From positions 1-44,682 of the forward strand of contig CAMZEN010000020.1 in assembly GCA_947305775.1 (NCBI GenBank): a stretch of 44,682 bases of DNA. Reading direction: 5' to 3'. Shown here one piece after another: positions 16,840-26,103 of the stretch (its first letter is position 1; every line of letters begins with the position of its first letter). This stretch comes from an uncultured Verrucomicrobiota bacterium. Its GTDB lineage: Bacteria; Verrucomicrobiota; Kiritimatiellia; RFP12; UBA1067. The notes below the pieces were generated by a model that searched no databases, was not told the origin of the DNA, and worked only from the letters and a program-made list of their open reading frames with translations. A program made the position numbers and the translations under genes.

Positions 16840-17394
16840 TTAGTCTTTCAACACCCGCTTTTTGAGGAACTTGGCGGGGTTGCCGGCGACGACAGTCCAA
16901 GGCTCGACGTCTTTTGCCACGACCGAACCTGCACCAACAACAGCACCTTCGCCGACTGTAACACCGGGGAGAACTATGGCGTTGGCGGCAATCCATGCGT
17001 TTGCGCCTATCGTTATCGGCTTTGTAACCAACTCCATTATGCTCGACCCTATGTCATGGCTTGCCGTGCAAAGCATTACCCCCTGACTGACTGTCGCCTG
17101 ATCACCAATAATTATATCGTCAACCGCATAGCAATCGACATTCTCGCTTAAGCAAGCATATTCACCCATCGTAAGCTTCCATGGCTGCCATGTTCTGCAA
17201 CTTGGCAGAACATTGCTAGACCATTTGACATTCGCACCAAACAACTTCAACAATGCGATACGCCAAGGTCGGAACAAATTTCCACGAGGTGTTGGTCTGA
17301 ATAGCAAAACCCACACAACATTCCAAACCACCCTTGCAATCTTGCTTATAATTGAGTGGCGATTTTTGTAGTTCCTAAGATCAAGTCCTGCCAT
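16840..17394 (-). CDS. WcaF-family sugar O-acetyltransferase
   Basis: This 184-residue left-handed beta-helix acyltransferase of the WcaF group has the N-terminal LRNYKNRHS, the PWR-IALLKLFGA region, and hexapeptide repeats from about residue 80 (IIIGDQATVSQG, ITIGANAWIAANAIVLPGVTVGEGAVVGAGSVV). The catalytic histidine is in TASHD. It would acetylate a sugar of the repeat unit using acetyl-CoA in the cytoplasm. The length is normal. Its ATG overlaps the GT4 gene upstream by 14 bases. It ends this part of the operon before a 104-bp gap. Confidence 0.9.
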   Translation of the reverse strand: MAGLDLRNYKNRHSIISKIARVVWNVVWVLLFRPTPRGNLFRPWRIALLKLFGANVKWSSNVLPSCRTWQPWKLTMGEYACLSENVDCYAVDDIIIGDQATVSQGVMLCTASHDIGSSIMELVTKPITIGANAWIAANAIVLPGVTVGEGAVVGAGSVVAKDVEPWTVVAGNPAKFLKKRVLKD

Positions 17395-18472
17395 TCAAAA
17401 CCTCCTTATATCCCTCAACCATCTTATTTACCACGGCATTCCAAGTGTACTTTTCCTCAACCAGCTTATGTCCTCGCGCACCCATATTGCCTCTTTCTTC
17501 CTCGGAAAGCAATGTCGCGTCCTTTAATGCCTTTACCAACGGCTCAACGCCAATATCAATCCACCAACCGCACTTGTGCGTTTCCAGTTCTTTCCACGGT
17601 GCGCCGTTCGTGCATATAACTGGAACACCATGTGCTAACGCCTCAATCACAACGCTGCCAAAATTCTCGCTGTGAGTAGGCAACACAAACAAATCTGCCG
17701 ATGCGTATTCCCGCGCCAAATCATCACCATATTTAGGCCCGATGAACTCAAAATTATTCTCAACTCTCAAGTCCGCGCATAACGCTTTCAGTTCTGCTGT
17801 GTGTCCTTCTTGATCTGGGCCAACAATTCTAACCATCCACATGCTTTTAACTTCAGGAGATAACTGTGCCCAAGCCATAACAAGATTTTCAAGGCCCTTT
17901 TTCCTCTGCACCCGACTAACAAACAATAAAACTTTCTTCGCGTCCACACGCTCAACACGTTCTACTATTCTATCAACATTCACACCAAGCGGAGCAACCA
18001 ACACATTATTCTTTAGCCCCACTCTCCTCACATCTTCAACTTCACTCGCCGCCGTAACATGCAACAAATCAGCTCGTGCCAAATCCCATCGCTGATACAG
18101 CCACCAACCAAGAAGCTTCTTCCACTTCTTATTGTTCATCGCCCACGGCGTGAGCATACCGTGTGGAGACCATACAATTGGCAGCTGATTCATCCTAGCC
18201 CACTTTGCAACCTTATGCAATATTGGCTCCCATAGAGCATGGATATGAATTATACAGCCGTTAGTCTCTAGTCGATAGTCGTTAGTTAATAGGGAGTTGA
18301 TTGAGATTAATTTTACACGTGGGTCTAGGGGGTAGCAATCCGCAGCATTTGGATTGTGAACTGCAATAGCAACATCATGCCCAAGAGCAACGAGACCGTT
18401 GCAGACCTCACTGCAAAATACGCTTGTTCCAGCAGCCTTACGCAACCCTGTTATAACATGAAGAATCTTCAT
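17381..18472 (-). CDS. Glycosyltransferase family 4
   Basis: This 363-residue GT-B enzyme has the N-terminal MKILHVITGLRKAAGTSVF, HIHALWEP in the acceptor domain, VLLFVSRVQRKKGLENL opening the donor domain, and the donor motif SENFGSVVIEALAHGVPVI with E-x7-E, then TNGAPWKE. Residues 169-177 (IVERVERVD) come from a degenerate 9-bp repeat in the linker between the two domains. Residues about 58-71 (NSLLTNDYRLETN) are encoded by a low-complexity TAGTC-rich stretch in a loop. It overlaps the next GT4 gene upstream by ATGA and WcaF by 14 bases. The sugar is unknown. Confidence 0.9.
   Translation of the reverse strand: MKILHVITGLRKAAGTSVFCSEVCNGLVALGHDVAIAVHNPNAADCYPLDPRVKLISINSLLTNDYRLETNGCIIHIHALWEPILHKVAKWARMNQLPIVWSPHGMLTPWAMNNKKWKKLLGWWLYQRWDLARADLLHVTAASEVEDVRRVGLKNNVLVAPLGVNVDRIVERVERVDAKKVLLFVSRVQRKKGLENLVMAWAQLSPEVKSMWMVRIVGPDQEGHTAELKALCADLRVENNFEFIGPKYGDDLAREYASADLFVLPTHSENFGSVVIEALAHGVPVICTNGAPWKELETHKCGWWIDIGVEPLVKALKDATLLSEEERGNMGARGHKLVEEKYTWNAVVNKMVEGYKEVLNGRT
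17942..17968 (-). repeat. Degenerate 9-bp repeat in frame inside a GT4 gene
   Basis: The coding-strand units ATAGTAGAA, CGTGTTGAG and CGTGTGGAC encode IVE-RVE-RVD. The period and the three-residue pattern match the repeat at 7744-7770 in a different GT4 gene, and the place in the fold is the same. Confidence 0.6.
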
Positions 18473-19641
18473 GCGAAGTGCTCCTTAGCAAACTCGTAAA
18501 AGGCAAGTAATCTTTGCGCAGCTTCCTTGGAAGACCAATTGTCAATTCCGATTTGGGGGACATCAGAAGCAAGCAAATTTGCGAGCCGACGCCAGTCCCC
18601 TGCATGGAATAGGTTTGTCTCGGGGAGCATTGTCGCACTACTCCCCGCCTCACAAGTGCCAATCACACGCATTCCTTCTTCTAGCGCCTCGCTTACAACA
18701 GCACCCCAGCCTTCATAACCATTACTTGCGAGAACATATACGTCATGCTCTTTCATTAACTTTCGCACTTCCGAGATTGAGACAGGCTGATGAAACTTTA
18801 TGTGATCACCATACTTGGCAGCAAGTTTTTTGAGACGATTCTCTTCGGGGCCAATGCCGTAGATGTCGAGAGTAATTGGGGAATGTGAGTTCGAGTTGGA
18901 GTTGGAGTTCGAGGAAGGTCGCGCGAGTTCGCCAACGGCACGGATGATGGTGTCCACTCGCTTCCAATGTAGAAGGCGGCCAACCCAAAGAACTTTTAGA
19001 GTGGTGGAGTTGTGAATGGGTGAGTGAGGATTGGGGTATTGGGATGGTTCTACGAAGTAGCCCCACATCCGCATCTTGTCAAGACAATACCGTTTGTCAT
19101 CTCCTCTATTCTTGAGCCAAATTCTGCCACAAGGCTTCATCTCAAATGCAAGCTTTGGCGCACGAAACAAACATCGCCAATCGCCATGCAGCAGCCCGCA
19201 CAACCTGGCCATATCACGCGCCGCATGAACACCCTGTGGGAAATAATATACAGGACTAAAGCTTGATAACAACCCTACGAACTTTGCGGCCATATGATAA
19301 TACGATGGTACAAAGATACGCCAAAAGCCAAAGCTAGGCTTGAACCACCTTTCTGATGCATAAATAGAAGGCAATCCCTGCCCAGCTCGGCTCAATAGCA
19401 AATCCCACCTTCGAAGCCCACTAACGAACAAATCCTCTTTTATAATTGAATTATCACTTTCAGAAAATGGCACGCACCATTCATGGCACTCATTGCCACA
19501 CCACCCTAGTTCGGCTCGTTCCGAATGCAACGGCTCTGTGTAGTAGTATCTGTAGTTCTTATGCCCTACCATCGCAGCCAATTGATGCGAAAGCGGGATC
19601 CTGTGCGGCGAAATAATATTGGTTAATAGAGCAATCGTCAT
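18469..19641 (-). CDS. Glycosyltransferase family 4 with two low-complexity loops
   Basis: This 390-residue GT-B enzyme has the donor domain starting at LKVLWVGRLLHWKRVDT, IYGIGPEENRLKKL for the nucleotide loop, and GYEGWGAVVSEALEEGMRVI as the E-x7-E region. Two loops are made of short-repeat DNA: residues about 200-213 (NPHSPIHNSTT) just before the donor domain, and residues about 243-252 (SNSNSNSNS) between the first helix and the next strand. The second loop uses the same GAGTTGGAG/GAGTTCGAG units as the large array at 43.6-43.85 kb. Despite this the frame is intact and the key motifs are kept. It overlaps the next gene by ATGA. Confidence 0.88.
   Translation of the reverse strand: MTIALLTNIISPHRIPLSHQLAAMVGHKNYRYYYTEPLHSERAELGWCGNECHEWCVPFSESDNSIIKEDLFVSGLRRWDLLLSRAGQGLPSIYASERWFKPSFGFWRIFVPSYYHMAAKFVGLLSSFSPVYYFPQGVHAARDMARLCGLLHGDWRCLFRAPKLAFEMKPCGRIWLKNRGDDKRYCLDKMRMWGYFVEPSQYPNPHSPIHNSTTLKVLWVGRLLHWKRVDTIIRAVGELARPSSNSNSNSNSHSPITLDIYGIGPEENRLKKLAAKYGDHIKFHQPVSISEVRKLMKEHDVYVLASNGYEGWGAVVSEALEEGMRVIGTCEAGSSATMLPETNLFHAGDWRRLANLLASDVPQIGIDNWSSKEAAQRLLAFYEFAKEHFA
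18884..18913 (-). repeat. Array-type repeat (GAGTTCGAG/GAGTTGGAG) inside a GT4 gene
   Basis: The plus strand reads four consecutive GAGTTC/GAGTTG-type units, identical in style to the 43,608-43,850 array. It encodes SNSNSNSNS on the minus strand. It is short, in frame and limited to a loop. Confidence 0.8.
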
Positions 19642-19672
19642 CGCAAAAATTATCGTGTAACTGATTTTAAAG

Positions 19673-21142
19673 TCAAGACATTGAATACCATACGTCTCTC
19701 TTGTTTCTGAAAAGTATTAAAGTGTCTAAGCAAAAGCCACCAACAGCTGTCAGCATCCATTCTATTCCACCGCCACCCCCTGGCGAGAAGAAGGTCGCCT
19801 CCCCAAGATTCGTGGCCAAGAATGTCGTAAAGGTCGCAATCGTCACCATATACTTTCGCCTATGACACGTCGCATAGAACGAACAAATAAAAACTAGGAA
19901 TGCAATCGTACCGACAATTCCACTTTCACCAAGAACCATCAAGGGGAGCAAGCCCTTCTCAACGGGTGCGGATAGGACAAGCCCAGCGTTGTTACCATAA
20001 AGTTCTCTAGATTCATGATTCACCTGGAAACCCATTCCAAACAATGGATTCATGCGAAACTCCTCCATGCTTAACTCGACTAGCCCCATACGAGTAGAAG
20101 TAACCGCTTCCGTCAAACTTCGGTCATCATATCTAGTATCATCTGTCTTAAGAACCCAACGCGTAACAACCTTGTTTGATGCCTCTGCAACCACAAGACC
20201 AAGCAACATCAAGGCACATCCCGCCTTAGCTAAATTTTTAACGCGCGCACGTAATACAAACTCCATACGTATTCGTGAAGCAGCATACCAAAGAACCATT
20301 GCCGAGCCAACAACAAACGACAAGAATGCTGTCCTTGATCGCGTCATAAAGAGAAGAATCGGCATAGCCGCCAACAATAGTAAGTGAAGTTTAGTAACCT
20401 TACATTCTATAAAGAGTGCATCCGCCAAAACCAAGACAAACAAACAACTCAGCAATGGTCCTAATGTCTGGCTGTGAAATGTTATGCCAGCAAAAAGGGT
20501 CATACCGCTCCCTCTACTGCGAAAATATGCCGCCGCAGCTTCTGCTCCTTCTTTACGGAACACTTCGGCCATTTGTATGTCAAGCGGATAGGCTATGGCG
20601 GGGAATGGCAATGTACAAATGCTGCCAAACACCGTCAGCACTGCCAAGGACAAAATAAATATGCGAACGAACTCTGTTTCCTTAGGGAAGTCCTGGAGGT
20701 TCTGCGTACCTATCCAAAAACCTAAAAAGAAGAAGATGAAATTAATTAGCTTTAGAAAACTAATTTTTGGAGCCCACCCAGCGCAAGACGACAGCGCAAC
20801 GCAAATCAGATAGATGAGCATAGTCCCCAATGGTAGGCGATGCTCGCCTCGCCGATTCATTGCGAGGGCAACAAGCAACATCCCAATAATTAGCGGTCCC
20901 AAACGTAAAGCCCAAACCATTACCGCAGGCTTAGGGACAATAAACGGGTTGACTACGACGAGAAATGGGAAAAAAGCGTAGCAAGCCAAGGCCTTACCAT
21001 ATTGCCGCGTGATAACCCAATGCACTCCAAGCGCAACCAATGCGACTGAAAAATAGCCTCCTGTGATTCGACAAAAAAATGCCGCAATCCCAAGCATGAC
21101 TGTCAACTTAAAAACTTTAAAACATAGAGGCGTGCTTTTCAT
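19673..21142 (-). CDS. O-antigen polymerase/ligase-type membrane protein
   Basis: This 489-residue integral membrane protein has about eleven to twelve hydrophobic segments, a large extracytoplasmic loop around residues 165-215, and a C-terminal region with LSMEEFRMNPLFGMGF, the part of O-antigen ligase/Wzy proteins around the conserved histidine loop. In Wzy-dependent systems the polymerase joins repeat units on the outer side of the inner membrane. It is the only such gene in the window. I chose the ATG at 21140-21142. A TTG four codons upstream is possible. Neither has a strong Shine-Dalgarno. Whether it is a polymerase or a ligase cannot be told from sequence. Polymerase fits better inside this cluster. 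Confidence 0.8.
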   Translation of the reverse strand: MKSTPLCFKVFKLTVMLGIAAFFCRITGGYFSVALVALGVHWVITRQYGKALACYAFFPFLVVVNPFIVPKPAVMVWALRLGPLIIGMLLVALAMNRRGEHRLPLGTMLIYLICVALSSCAGWAPKISFLKLINFIFFFLGFWIGTQNLQDFPKETEFVRIFILSLAVLTVFGSICTLPFPAIAYPLDIQMAEVFRKEGAEAAAAYFRSRGSGMTLFAGITFHSQTLGPLLSCLFVLVLADALFIECKVTKLHLLLLAAMPILLFMTRSRTAFLSFVVGSAMVLWYAASRIRMEFVLRARVKNLAKAGCALMLLGLVVAEASNKVVTRWVLKTDDTRYDDRSLTEAVTSTRMGLVELSMEEFRMNPLFGMGFQVNHESRELYGNNAGLVLSAPVEKGLLPLMVLGESGIVGTIAFLVFICSFYATCHRRKYMVTIATFTTFLATNLGEATFFSPGGGGGIEWMLTAVGGFCLDTLILFRNKRDVWYSMS

Positions 21143-21157
21143 GCAGTTTATCAAGAT

Positions 21158-22012
21158 CTACTTAATTAAATTAGAAGAAACCCAAGAGGAAATTTGAGTA
21201 AAATCCTCTGAAACTAACACCCGTGAGTCATCGCCTAGAATCCGCCCGTAGTGAACATGCGCGAAAACACTTGGAATATTACCAAGAAAAGCGCCCCATC
21301 CAGAGAATGTCGAGTCCGACCCGACAAGCATTCTACACCTGCTAATTGCGATAATATCCGCCAAGGCATTACCGAAATACACCCGTCTAACATTCGGGAT
21401 GTTGAGTAGAGGTTTCAATTCCTCATCTGAGCCATCCGAGAACAACCAAATTTTTTGTTGATGACTTAAAGTATTTTTAGCTGCAACAAGCTCAACAACT
21501 TTAACATACCAATCTAAATCGGTTCTGTATTGCGCCGGAAAATCTCCAAGGCGCACATGTATTGCAACAACATTATGCTCCCCTGTCGGAACGTTAGCTA
21601 TGGCCTGAGGAAGAATGTTATCTTTGAAATACTGCCTAACCAAAGCAGAATCTTCGAATAAATCCTGGAAATATGATCCAAGCCCCATTATATCGACTAT
21701 CCCACTTTCCGCCGTATACGCATCTTCCTCGTGAATATGTCTCTGCATGTGCGACAACCAAATCTTTCTCAGGCCTTCAACTACATCATACCCTTTGAAC
21801 AAGCCAGAATACAACCTCTTATCGCGCTCTCGCCTTATCCATTGCCCGACCCCTATTCGTTCCCAAGTGGGGCGAAGCATTACTGCCCCAAGTTTCCGTG
21901 AAACTATTGCAGCGCGTGCTGCTACAAACATACAATTGGCCAGACCCGCCCCTCCGACCCTAAAGATTCCGTAATCGTGGCTCGACAGTACTGGATTGAT
22001 ATAAAGAGACAT
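21158..22012 (-). CDS. GT11-like alpha-1,2-fucosyltransferase
   Basis: This 284-residue protein has the GT11 signature HVRLGD (152-157; the family motif is H-x-R-x-G-D), an N-terminal GGAGLANCMFVAARA resembling the GGxGNQxF start of the family, and a C-terminal LVGSDSTFSGWGAFLGN that corresponds to the SxFSWWxAxL motif. Family members add fucose (or related deoxysugars) in alpha-1,2 linkage. No GDP-fucose synthesis genes are in the window, so the donor would have to be made elsewhere or the specificity may differ. The gene lies between the acyltransferase and the polymerase with a 12-15 base spacing. Confidence 0.78.
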   Translation of the reverse strand: MSLYINPVLSSHDYGIFRVGGAGLANCMFVAARAAIVSRKLGAVMLRPTWERIGVGQWIRRERDKRLYSGLFKGYDVVEGLRKIWLSHMQRHIHEEDAYTAESGIVDIMGLGSYFQDLFEDSALVRQYFKDNILPQAIANVPTGEHNVVAIHVRLGDFPAQYRTDLDWYVKVVELVAAKNTLSHQQKIWLFSDGSDEELKPLLNIPNVRRVYFGNALADIIAISRCRMLVGSDSTFSGWGAFLGNIPSVFAHVHYGRILGDDSRVLVSEDFTQISSWVSSNLIK

Positions 22013-22024
22013 ATAACAACTTAT

Positions 22025-22981
22025 TTATTTGCAATAACGATTGATTATAGGCACTAAAGTTACCAAAGAAGCGAAAATCATAGAGAATAACCAAGCGCAT
22101 ATCCAATCACAAAGCACAATCGGGATACGGCCGCAACCTATAATACGCTGAAGTAAAACTGCATTCATCGCTGTAAAAACAGGGTGTATCAAGTAGACAC
22201 CAAAACTTGTCGCGCCAAGCCATTTACCAATAGCAGTCGGCCTCCACTCAGATCTTGAGAAGATTATAAAAAGAAAAGTTGCACAAATGTAATCCGGGAC
22301 AAAATGATGCGGCCAAACCGGCATATAAATCGAGAACAACATAGCAACCATATAAAGAGCAGAAATGAGTTCCAAAGGGATCCGAGACACATATTTCCGT
22401 AAATTGTATATGCTTATGCCAAGCAAGAGATATGAGAACAACCTAACGGTGTAAAACCAGAAATTACCATGAATACTATAAGACATCCAAATCAACGCCA
22501 AACTCCCTGTAAATGCAAAGCATGCAAACCTTCGACGATAATTCCGAACTACAAACAATACCGGGACAAATATCACAGAACCGTACACAAGTGCGCTAAG
22601 GTACCATAAATGACATGAAGCACCACCATTGAAAACCGCACTTCCCCAAAACGATAACTCGAAAAATTTTGGTCCTAATTTACCATCTGTTATAATATCA
22701 AACAACGCCCCAACTACAATGTAGAAAACTGTCCAAACCAAGTATACAGGAACCAACCGCCTTATCTTGCTAAGCAACAACGCCCTCACTTCCATGTCAT
22801 TTGACTCGAAAACCGACTTAGCGAGCAAAAAGCCACTTATGCACCCAAACACTCCAACATTCATATCACAAAAGCGAAGAAGAACTCGCTCAATACCAGT
22901 TGTCGGTGCAAGGTTCAAATGACACCCCACAATCCCAAATGCTGCAATGGCACGAAGCCAATCTAATCCATTATATCGCAT
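22025..22981 (-). CDS. Acyltransferase-3 family membrane protein (OafA/WecH-like)
   Basis: This 318-residue integral membrane protein with about ten hydrophobic segments starts with YNGLDWLRAIAAFGIVGCH, the typical acyltransferase-3 opening with the conserved histidine. It then has GCISGFLLAKS and an arginine-rich loop before the next helix. These enzymes move acetyl or other acyl groups across the membrane onto surface sugars. The start codon overlaps the stop of the GT4 gene by one base (TAATG). With WcaF this gives the locus two unrelated acylation steps, one cytoplasmic and one at the membrane. Confidence 0.88.
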   Translation of the reverse strand: MRYNGLDWLRAIAAFGIVGCHLNLAPTTGIERVLLRFCDMNVGVFGCISGFLLAKSVFESNDMEVRALLLSKIRRLVPVYLVWTVFYIVVGALFDIITDGKLGPKFFELSFWGSAVFNGGASCHLWYLSALVYGSVIFVPVLFVVRNYRRRFACFAFTGSLALIWMSYSIHGNFWFYTVRLFSYLLLGISIYNLRKYVSRIPLELISALYMVAMLFSIYMPVWPHHFVPDYICATFLFIIFSRSEWRPTAIGKWLGATSFGVYLIHPVFTAMNAVLLQRIIGCGRIPIVLCDWICAWLFSMIFASLVTLVPIINRYCK

Positions 22982-24189
22982 TATATCCGGATTCTACTCA
23001 GATTGCACACAAACTCTTCAATTAACGGCTTAATCGCAATCTCGCCTGACAAATACTGTTTGGGATGATATAAAAGGAAATTATCAATGGCTCTCGCAAG
23101 GCTCCCCGCATCATTCGGTTGTACTAACCATTTCACTCGATCCACCTCTGGAATCAAATCCGCAATACCTTGCCCCTCACACGCAATAAATGGCACTCCG
23201 CATGCCCATGCCTCTGCGTAGACACATCCAAACCCCTCGAAATAGCTCGGCAAAACGAACAAGTCAAGAGTCCTATAGAAATCAACCAACTCCTCGTGTC
23301 TGACCTCGCTCCTAAACTCGACATCTAACCCTTTCTCTTTCGCATACTTCTCGCACTTCGCCTTTTCCGATCCACTCCCCACAAAAACGACCTTCACCCT
23401 TCCGTCACCCATTATCCGTCCTCGGCGACCCAAAATCTCCACCGCCTTCAGCAATACCATTTGACCCTTCGGAACTTGAAAATTACCAATACACCCAATT
23501 GTAAACCCCCCTTGTGCTCTTTGTATTATTTGTGGCTTAAATAAACCAACATCTACTCCATTGTGTAAAATAAGCGAGTTCTTTATTTTTACCCTTCTGT
23601 ATGGAAGTCCTCGCATCTGTTTTTTGTAGTCAGGGTAGACAGACCATGATGTATCTGGCGCAAAAAGGAAGCTCCTCCGTGAAGCCTCGCTGACAAACAC
23701 ATGACAGTCAATCTTTTCGTGCATGCGTCGCAATATCGGAAATTGAATTAAATTATATAGCCAAAAATGCCGCATGCAACCTATGTTCAATCCAAAACTC
23801 GCCATATCATGGTGATGCAAAAGCGTAAGACAGTTCTTGTTGAGCCCTTTTAATAGCAATGCATAAATACCATATGTAGCTGTATGAGCATGGCATATTG
23901 CCACCTGATCAGTATCTATGCAGGTGCGGCGAACAGCCGCCAAGAAGCTCTTCTGGTTCCATTTGGCAAAGAGGAACGGGAATATTGCGCTCGGCAACTC
24001 CCTAGTCTTGAATGTATGAACAACTATCCCATTATATTCGTAGTCCTCGCCATTTCCGCCTGTAAAGACCCTGATGTCATATTTACCGTTTTCGATCAAG
24101 GCCTTGACCGCATCGTAGCAATATGCACCCTCCCACTTTGCAACGCTAGGAAAGAATGGAGTAATATAAAGATAGATAGGTCTTTTCAT
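22981..24189 (-). CDS. Glycosyltransferase family 4
   Basis: This 402-residue GT-B enzyme has the N-terminal YLYITPFFPSVAKWEGAYC (the usual substrate loop), the linker NGVDVGLFKPQ, FTIGCIGNFQVPKGQM opening the donor domain, and SYFEGFGCVYAEAWACGVPFI as the donor motif. A GAGGGG Shine-Dalgarno lies before the ATG at 24187-24189. It contains a run of six C on the plus strand (23506-23511), too short to call phase-variable. Donor and acceptor are unknown. Confidence 0.92.
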   Translation of the reverse strand: MKRPIYLYITPFFPSVAKWEGAYCYDAVKALIENGKYDIRVFTGGNGEDYEYNGIVVHTFKTRELPSAIFPFLFAKWNQKSFLAAVRRTCIDTDQVAICHAHTATYGIYALLLKGLNKNCLTLLHHHDMASFGLNIGCMRHFWLYNLIQFPILRRMHEKIDCHVFVSEASRRSFLFAPDTSWSVYPDYKKQMRGLPYRRVKIKNSLILHNGVDVGLFKPQIIQRAQGGFTIGCIGNFQVPKGQMVLLKAVEILGRRGRIMGDGRVKVVFVGSGSEKAKCEKYAKEKGLDVEFRSEVRHEELVDFYRTLDLFVLPSYFEGFGCVYAEAWACGVPFIACEGQGIADLIPEVDRVKWLVQPNDAGSLARAIDNFLLYHPKQYLSGEIAIKPLIEEFVCNLSRIRI

Positions 24190-24223
24190 TAGCCCCTCTT
24201 GATGAAAAGAGTCCCAATTATTA

Positions 24224-25162
24224 TCAAAATTTAAACAGTGTTGCTAACCGATATATCCGCTGAGATATAAAACGAAACCTTCTTGCAGCTAACCAATACA
24301 ACCCCTTCAAAGCTAAGTCTGTCCGCAAGCCTGACAAGTCTCGCAAGTCGTCAACATAGTCGTAGAAAAACCTATCACTTACCGCCTTGGAAATAAACGC
24401 TGCCAATCTATTCCCCTTGCGCCAATATGTCAGATCTTCGCAAAATCTGTCAGCTGAGAGTATTCTTGTCAAGTGATTCTCCACCGTCTGCAAAGAAGCA
24501 AATGATTTCTCCGTTAGCCCATGCGTCGCAGAACCTGTGACCGTCCTGTAATGATAGTGGCACCCATCGTTATAAGCCACCTTTGGTCTGGCACAAAGCA
24601 CTTGACAAACAAAATCCAAGTCCTCGCATAAACCCACCCTGCCATTAAGAAATCTAGCGCCAGAGGGAGTTACGAAGTCTCTACGCATCAACTTATTCCA
24701 AAGCGCTCCATGCAGCTTACCGCGCAACAATGACGACAACATCACATCTGTATTCTCTGGCACACTCTGTTTGCATCTTGAATCATTCTCGAAGAAATCC
24801 TCCCAGACAAGATCCGCGTTTGTCTGCATTGCAGTATCCACAAGACCTGAGTACATGCCATCGTCCATAGTGTCATCAGGGTCTGCAAAAATAATATATT
24901 CTCCTGTCGCCGCTTCAAGCAACGTCTGCCGCGCCTCGCTTACCCCTCTGTTTACGTCATGACGAAGCAAACGCGAAGATTGCATGAGTGCACCGCAATT
25001 CAATTCCCGCTCAAGGACATCCATGCTATCGTCAGTAGAACAGTCATCGAGAAACAAGAACTCCGCATTATCCAAACGCTGCCGCGACAATGCCCCTACA
25101 AACGCCGGCAACCACCTCGCGGCATTGTATATCGGAACGAGAATTGAAATCTTTGGAATCAT
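24224..25162 (-). CDS. Glycosyltransferase family 2
   Basis: This 312-residue GT-A enzyme has PKISILVPIYNAARWL, LFLDDCSTDDSMDVL, GVSEARQTLLEAATGEYIIF and the acidic motif ADPDDTMDDG. It probably acts at the inner face of the membrane on a lipid-linked acceptor. The C-terminus is basic and aromatic. It follows another GT2 gene by seven bases and precedes the GT4 gene by 34 bases. Confidence 0.92.
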   Translation of the reverse strand: MIPKISILVPIYNAARWLPAFVGALSRQRLDNAEFLFLDDCSTDDSMDVLERELNCGALMQSSRLLRHDVNRGVSEARQTLLEAATGEYIIFADPDDTMDDGMYSGLVDTAMQTNADLVWEDFFENDSRCKQSVPENTDVMLSSLLRGKLHGALWNKLMRRDFVTPSGARFLNGRVGLCEDLDFVCQVLCARPKVAYNDGCHYHYRTVTGSATHGLTEKSFASLQTVENHLTRILSADRFCEDLTYWRKGNRLAAFISKAVSDRFFYDYVDDLRDLSGLRTDLALKGLYWLAARRFRFISQRIYRLATLFKF

Positions 25163-25169
25163 TCTTCAA

Positions 25170-26099
25170 TCAGCTAAGGCCAACCATTCTACGCAGTCTA
25201 TTACGAACCGACCTGAGCATTAGCCGTCGAGTCAGGATGTGACTTCCCAAAATCTTAAACCACGGTAAAAACCTGGTATCGTCAAGATCAAAAAGCGACT
25301 GTTGATCAACCGACTCATAAATATGGCTTGAAACAAAATCCAAGATGGCTCTCTGCGACCCATCCGAAACAGGAACTGCAGCGATAAAATTCCGCAACCA
25401 TTCCTTATACTCCTCCGCCGCTTTAATCTTCTTTTCTGTTACATCTACCCTGCTGGATATGTTTTCCCCGGAGTACCGCCACTTGAAAAGAACTTCTGGG
25501 ACGAATGCTACTCCCTTTTCTCTCGCGAGCAACGCCCATGTTGCATCATCCGAATACCAGGCCGCCGGGAAAGATACAAACCCTCCCGCTTCCTGCAGCG
25601 CCTTTGTCTTAAACATGAATTCAGGGGCCGTTTGAAGGCAACGACGCACTCCTCTTGCGTAAAGGAAATCAGCACACGACTCCAATTGTGGACGATTCTC
25701 AGAGATTTTAGTCGTCTTGCCTTGCGAATCAATCATGGCAATTCTGCAATGAATAACATCAACCTCTGGATGACGTGAGGCGCATGCAAGCATTTTCTCC
25801 GCAAAATTAGGAGCATATACATCATCATCACTAGCCAACACGCAATACTCACCTTTTGCTAGCCCAAGACATCTGTTCCAGTTTGCAACCAGATTCTGTC
25901 CTCCAATATTGCGCTCATTGCGTAGATACTTCAACCTCTCATCTGAGAACCCAGCAATAACCTCGTGAAGATCCTCTGGCGAACAGTCATCGACCACAAC
26001 CAATTCAAAACCGGTAAATGTCTGAGCCAAAATCGACTGAATCGCTTCTGGCAGATACCTTCTTTTGTACGCAGGGAGAATAAACGACAACTTTGTCAT
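25170..26099 (-). CDS. Glycosyltransferase family 2
   Basis: This 309-residue GT-A enzyme has TKLSFILPAYKRRYLPEAI, LVVVDDCSPEDLHEV, NWNRCLGLAKGEYCVLASDDD (DxD-type motif) and a C-terminal WRYSGENISSRV typical of sugar transferases of surface glycans. The start is the ATG at 26097-26099, four bases after the ThDP-enzyme stop. The longer frame upstream lies inside that gene. The sugar specificity is unknown. Confidence 0.92.
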   Translation of the reverse strand: MTKLSFILPAYKRRYLPEAIQSILAQTFTGFELVVVDDCSPEDLHEVIAGFSDERLKYLRNERNIGGQNLVANWNRCLGLAKGEYCVLASDDDVYAPNFAEKMLACASRHPEVDVIHCRIAMIDSQGKTTKISENRPQLESCADFLYARGVRRCLQTAPEFMFKTKALQEAGGFVSFPAAWYSDDATWALLAREKGVAFVPEVLFKWRYSGENISSRVDVTEKKIKAAEEYKEWLRNFIAAVPVSDGSQRAILDFVSSHIYESVDQQSLFDLDDTRFLPWFKILGSHILTRRLMLRSVRNRLRRMVGLS

Positions 26100-26103
26100 A
26101 AAA

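Noticed and set aside
18259..18300. TAGTC-rich stretch in the GT4 gene at 17381-18472 as another array copy
   Set aside because: The units are too irregular to tie to arrays A-C with confidence. It may be a degenerate relic and is only mentioned in the gene entry.
23506..23511. Six-C run in the GT4 gene at 22981-24189 as a phase-variation tract
   Set aside because: Six bases is short for slipped-strand switching and common by chance.
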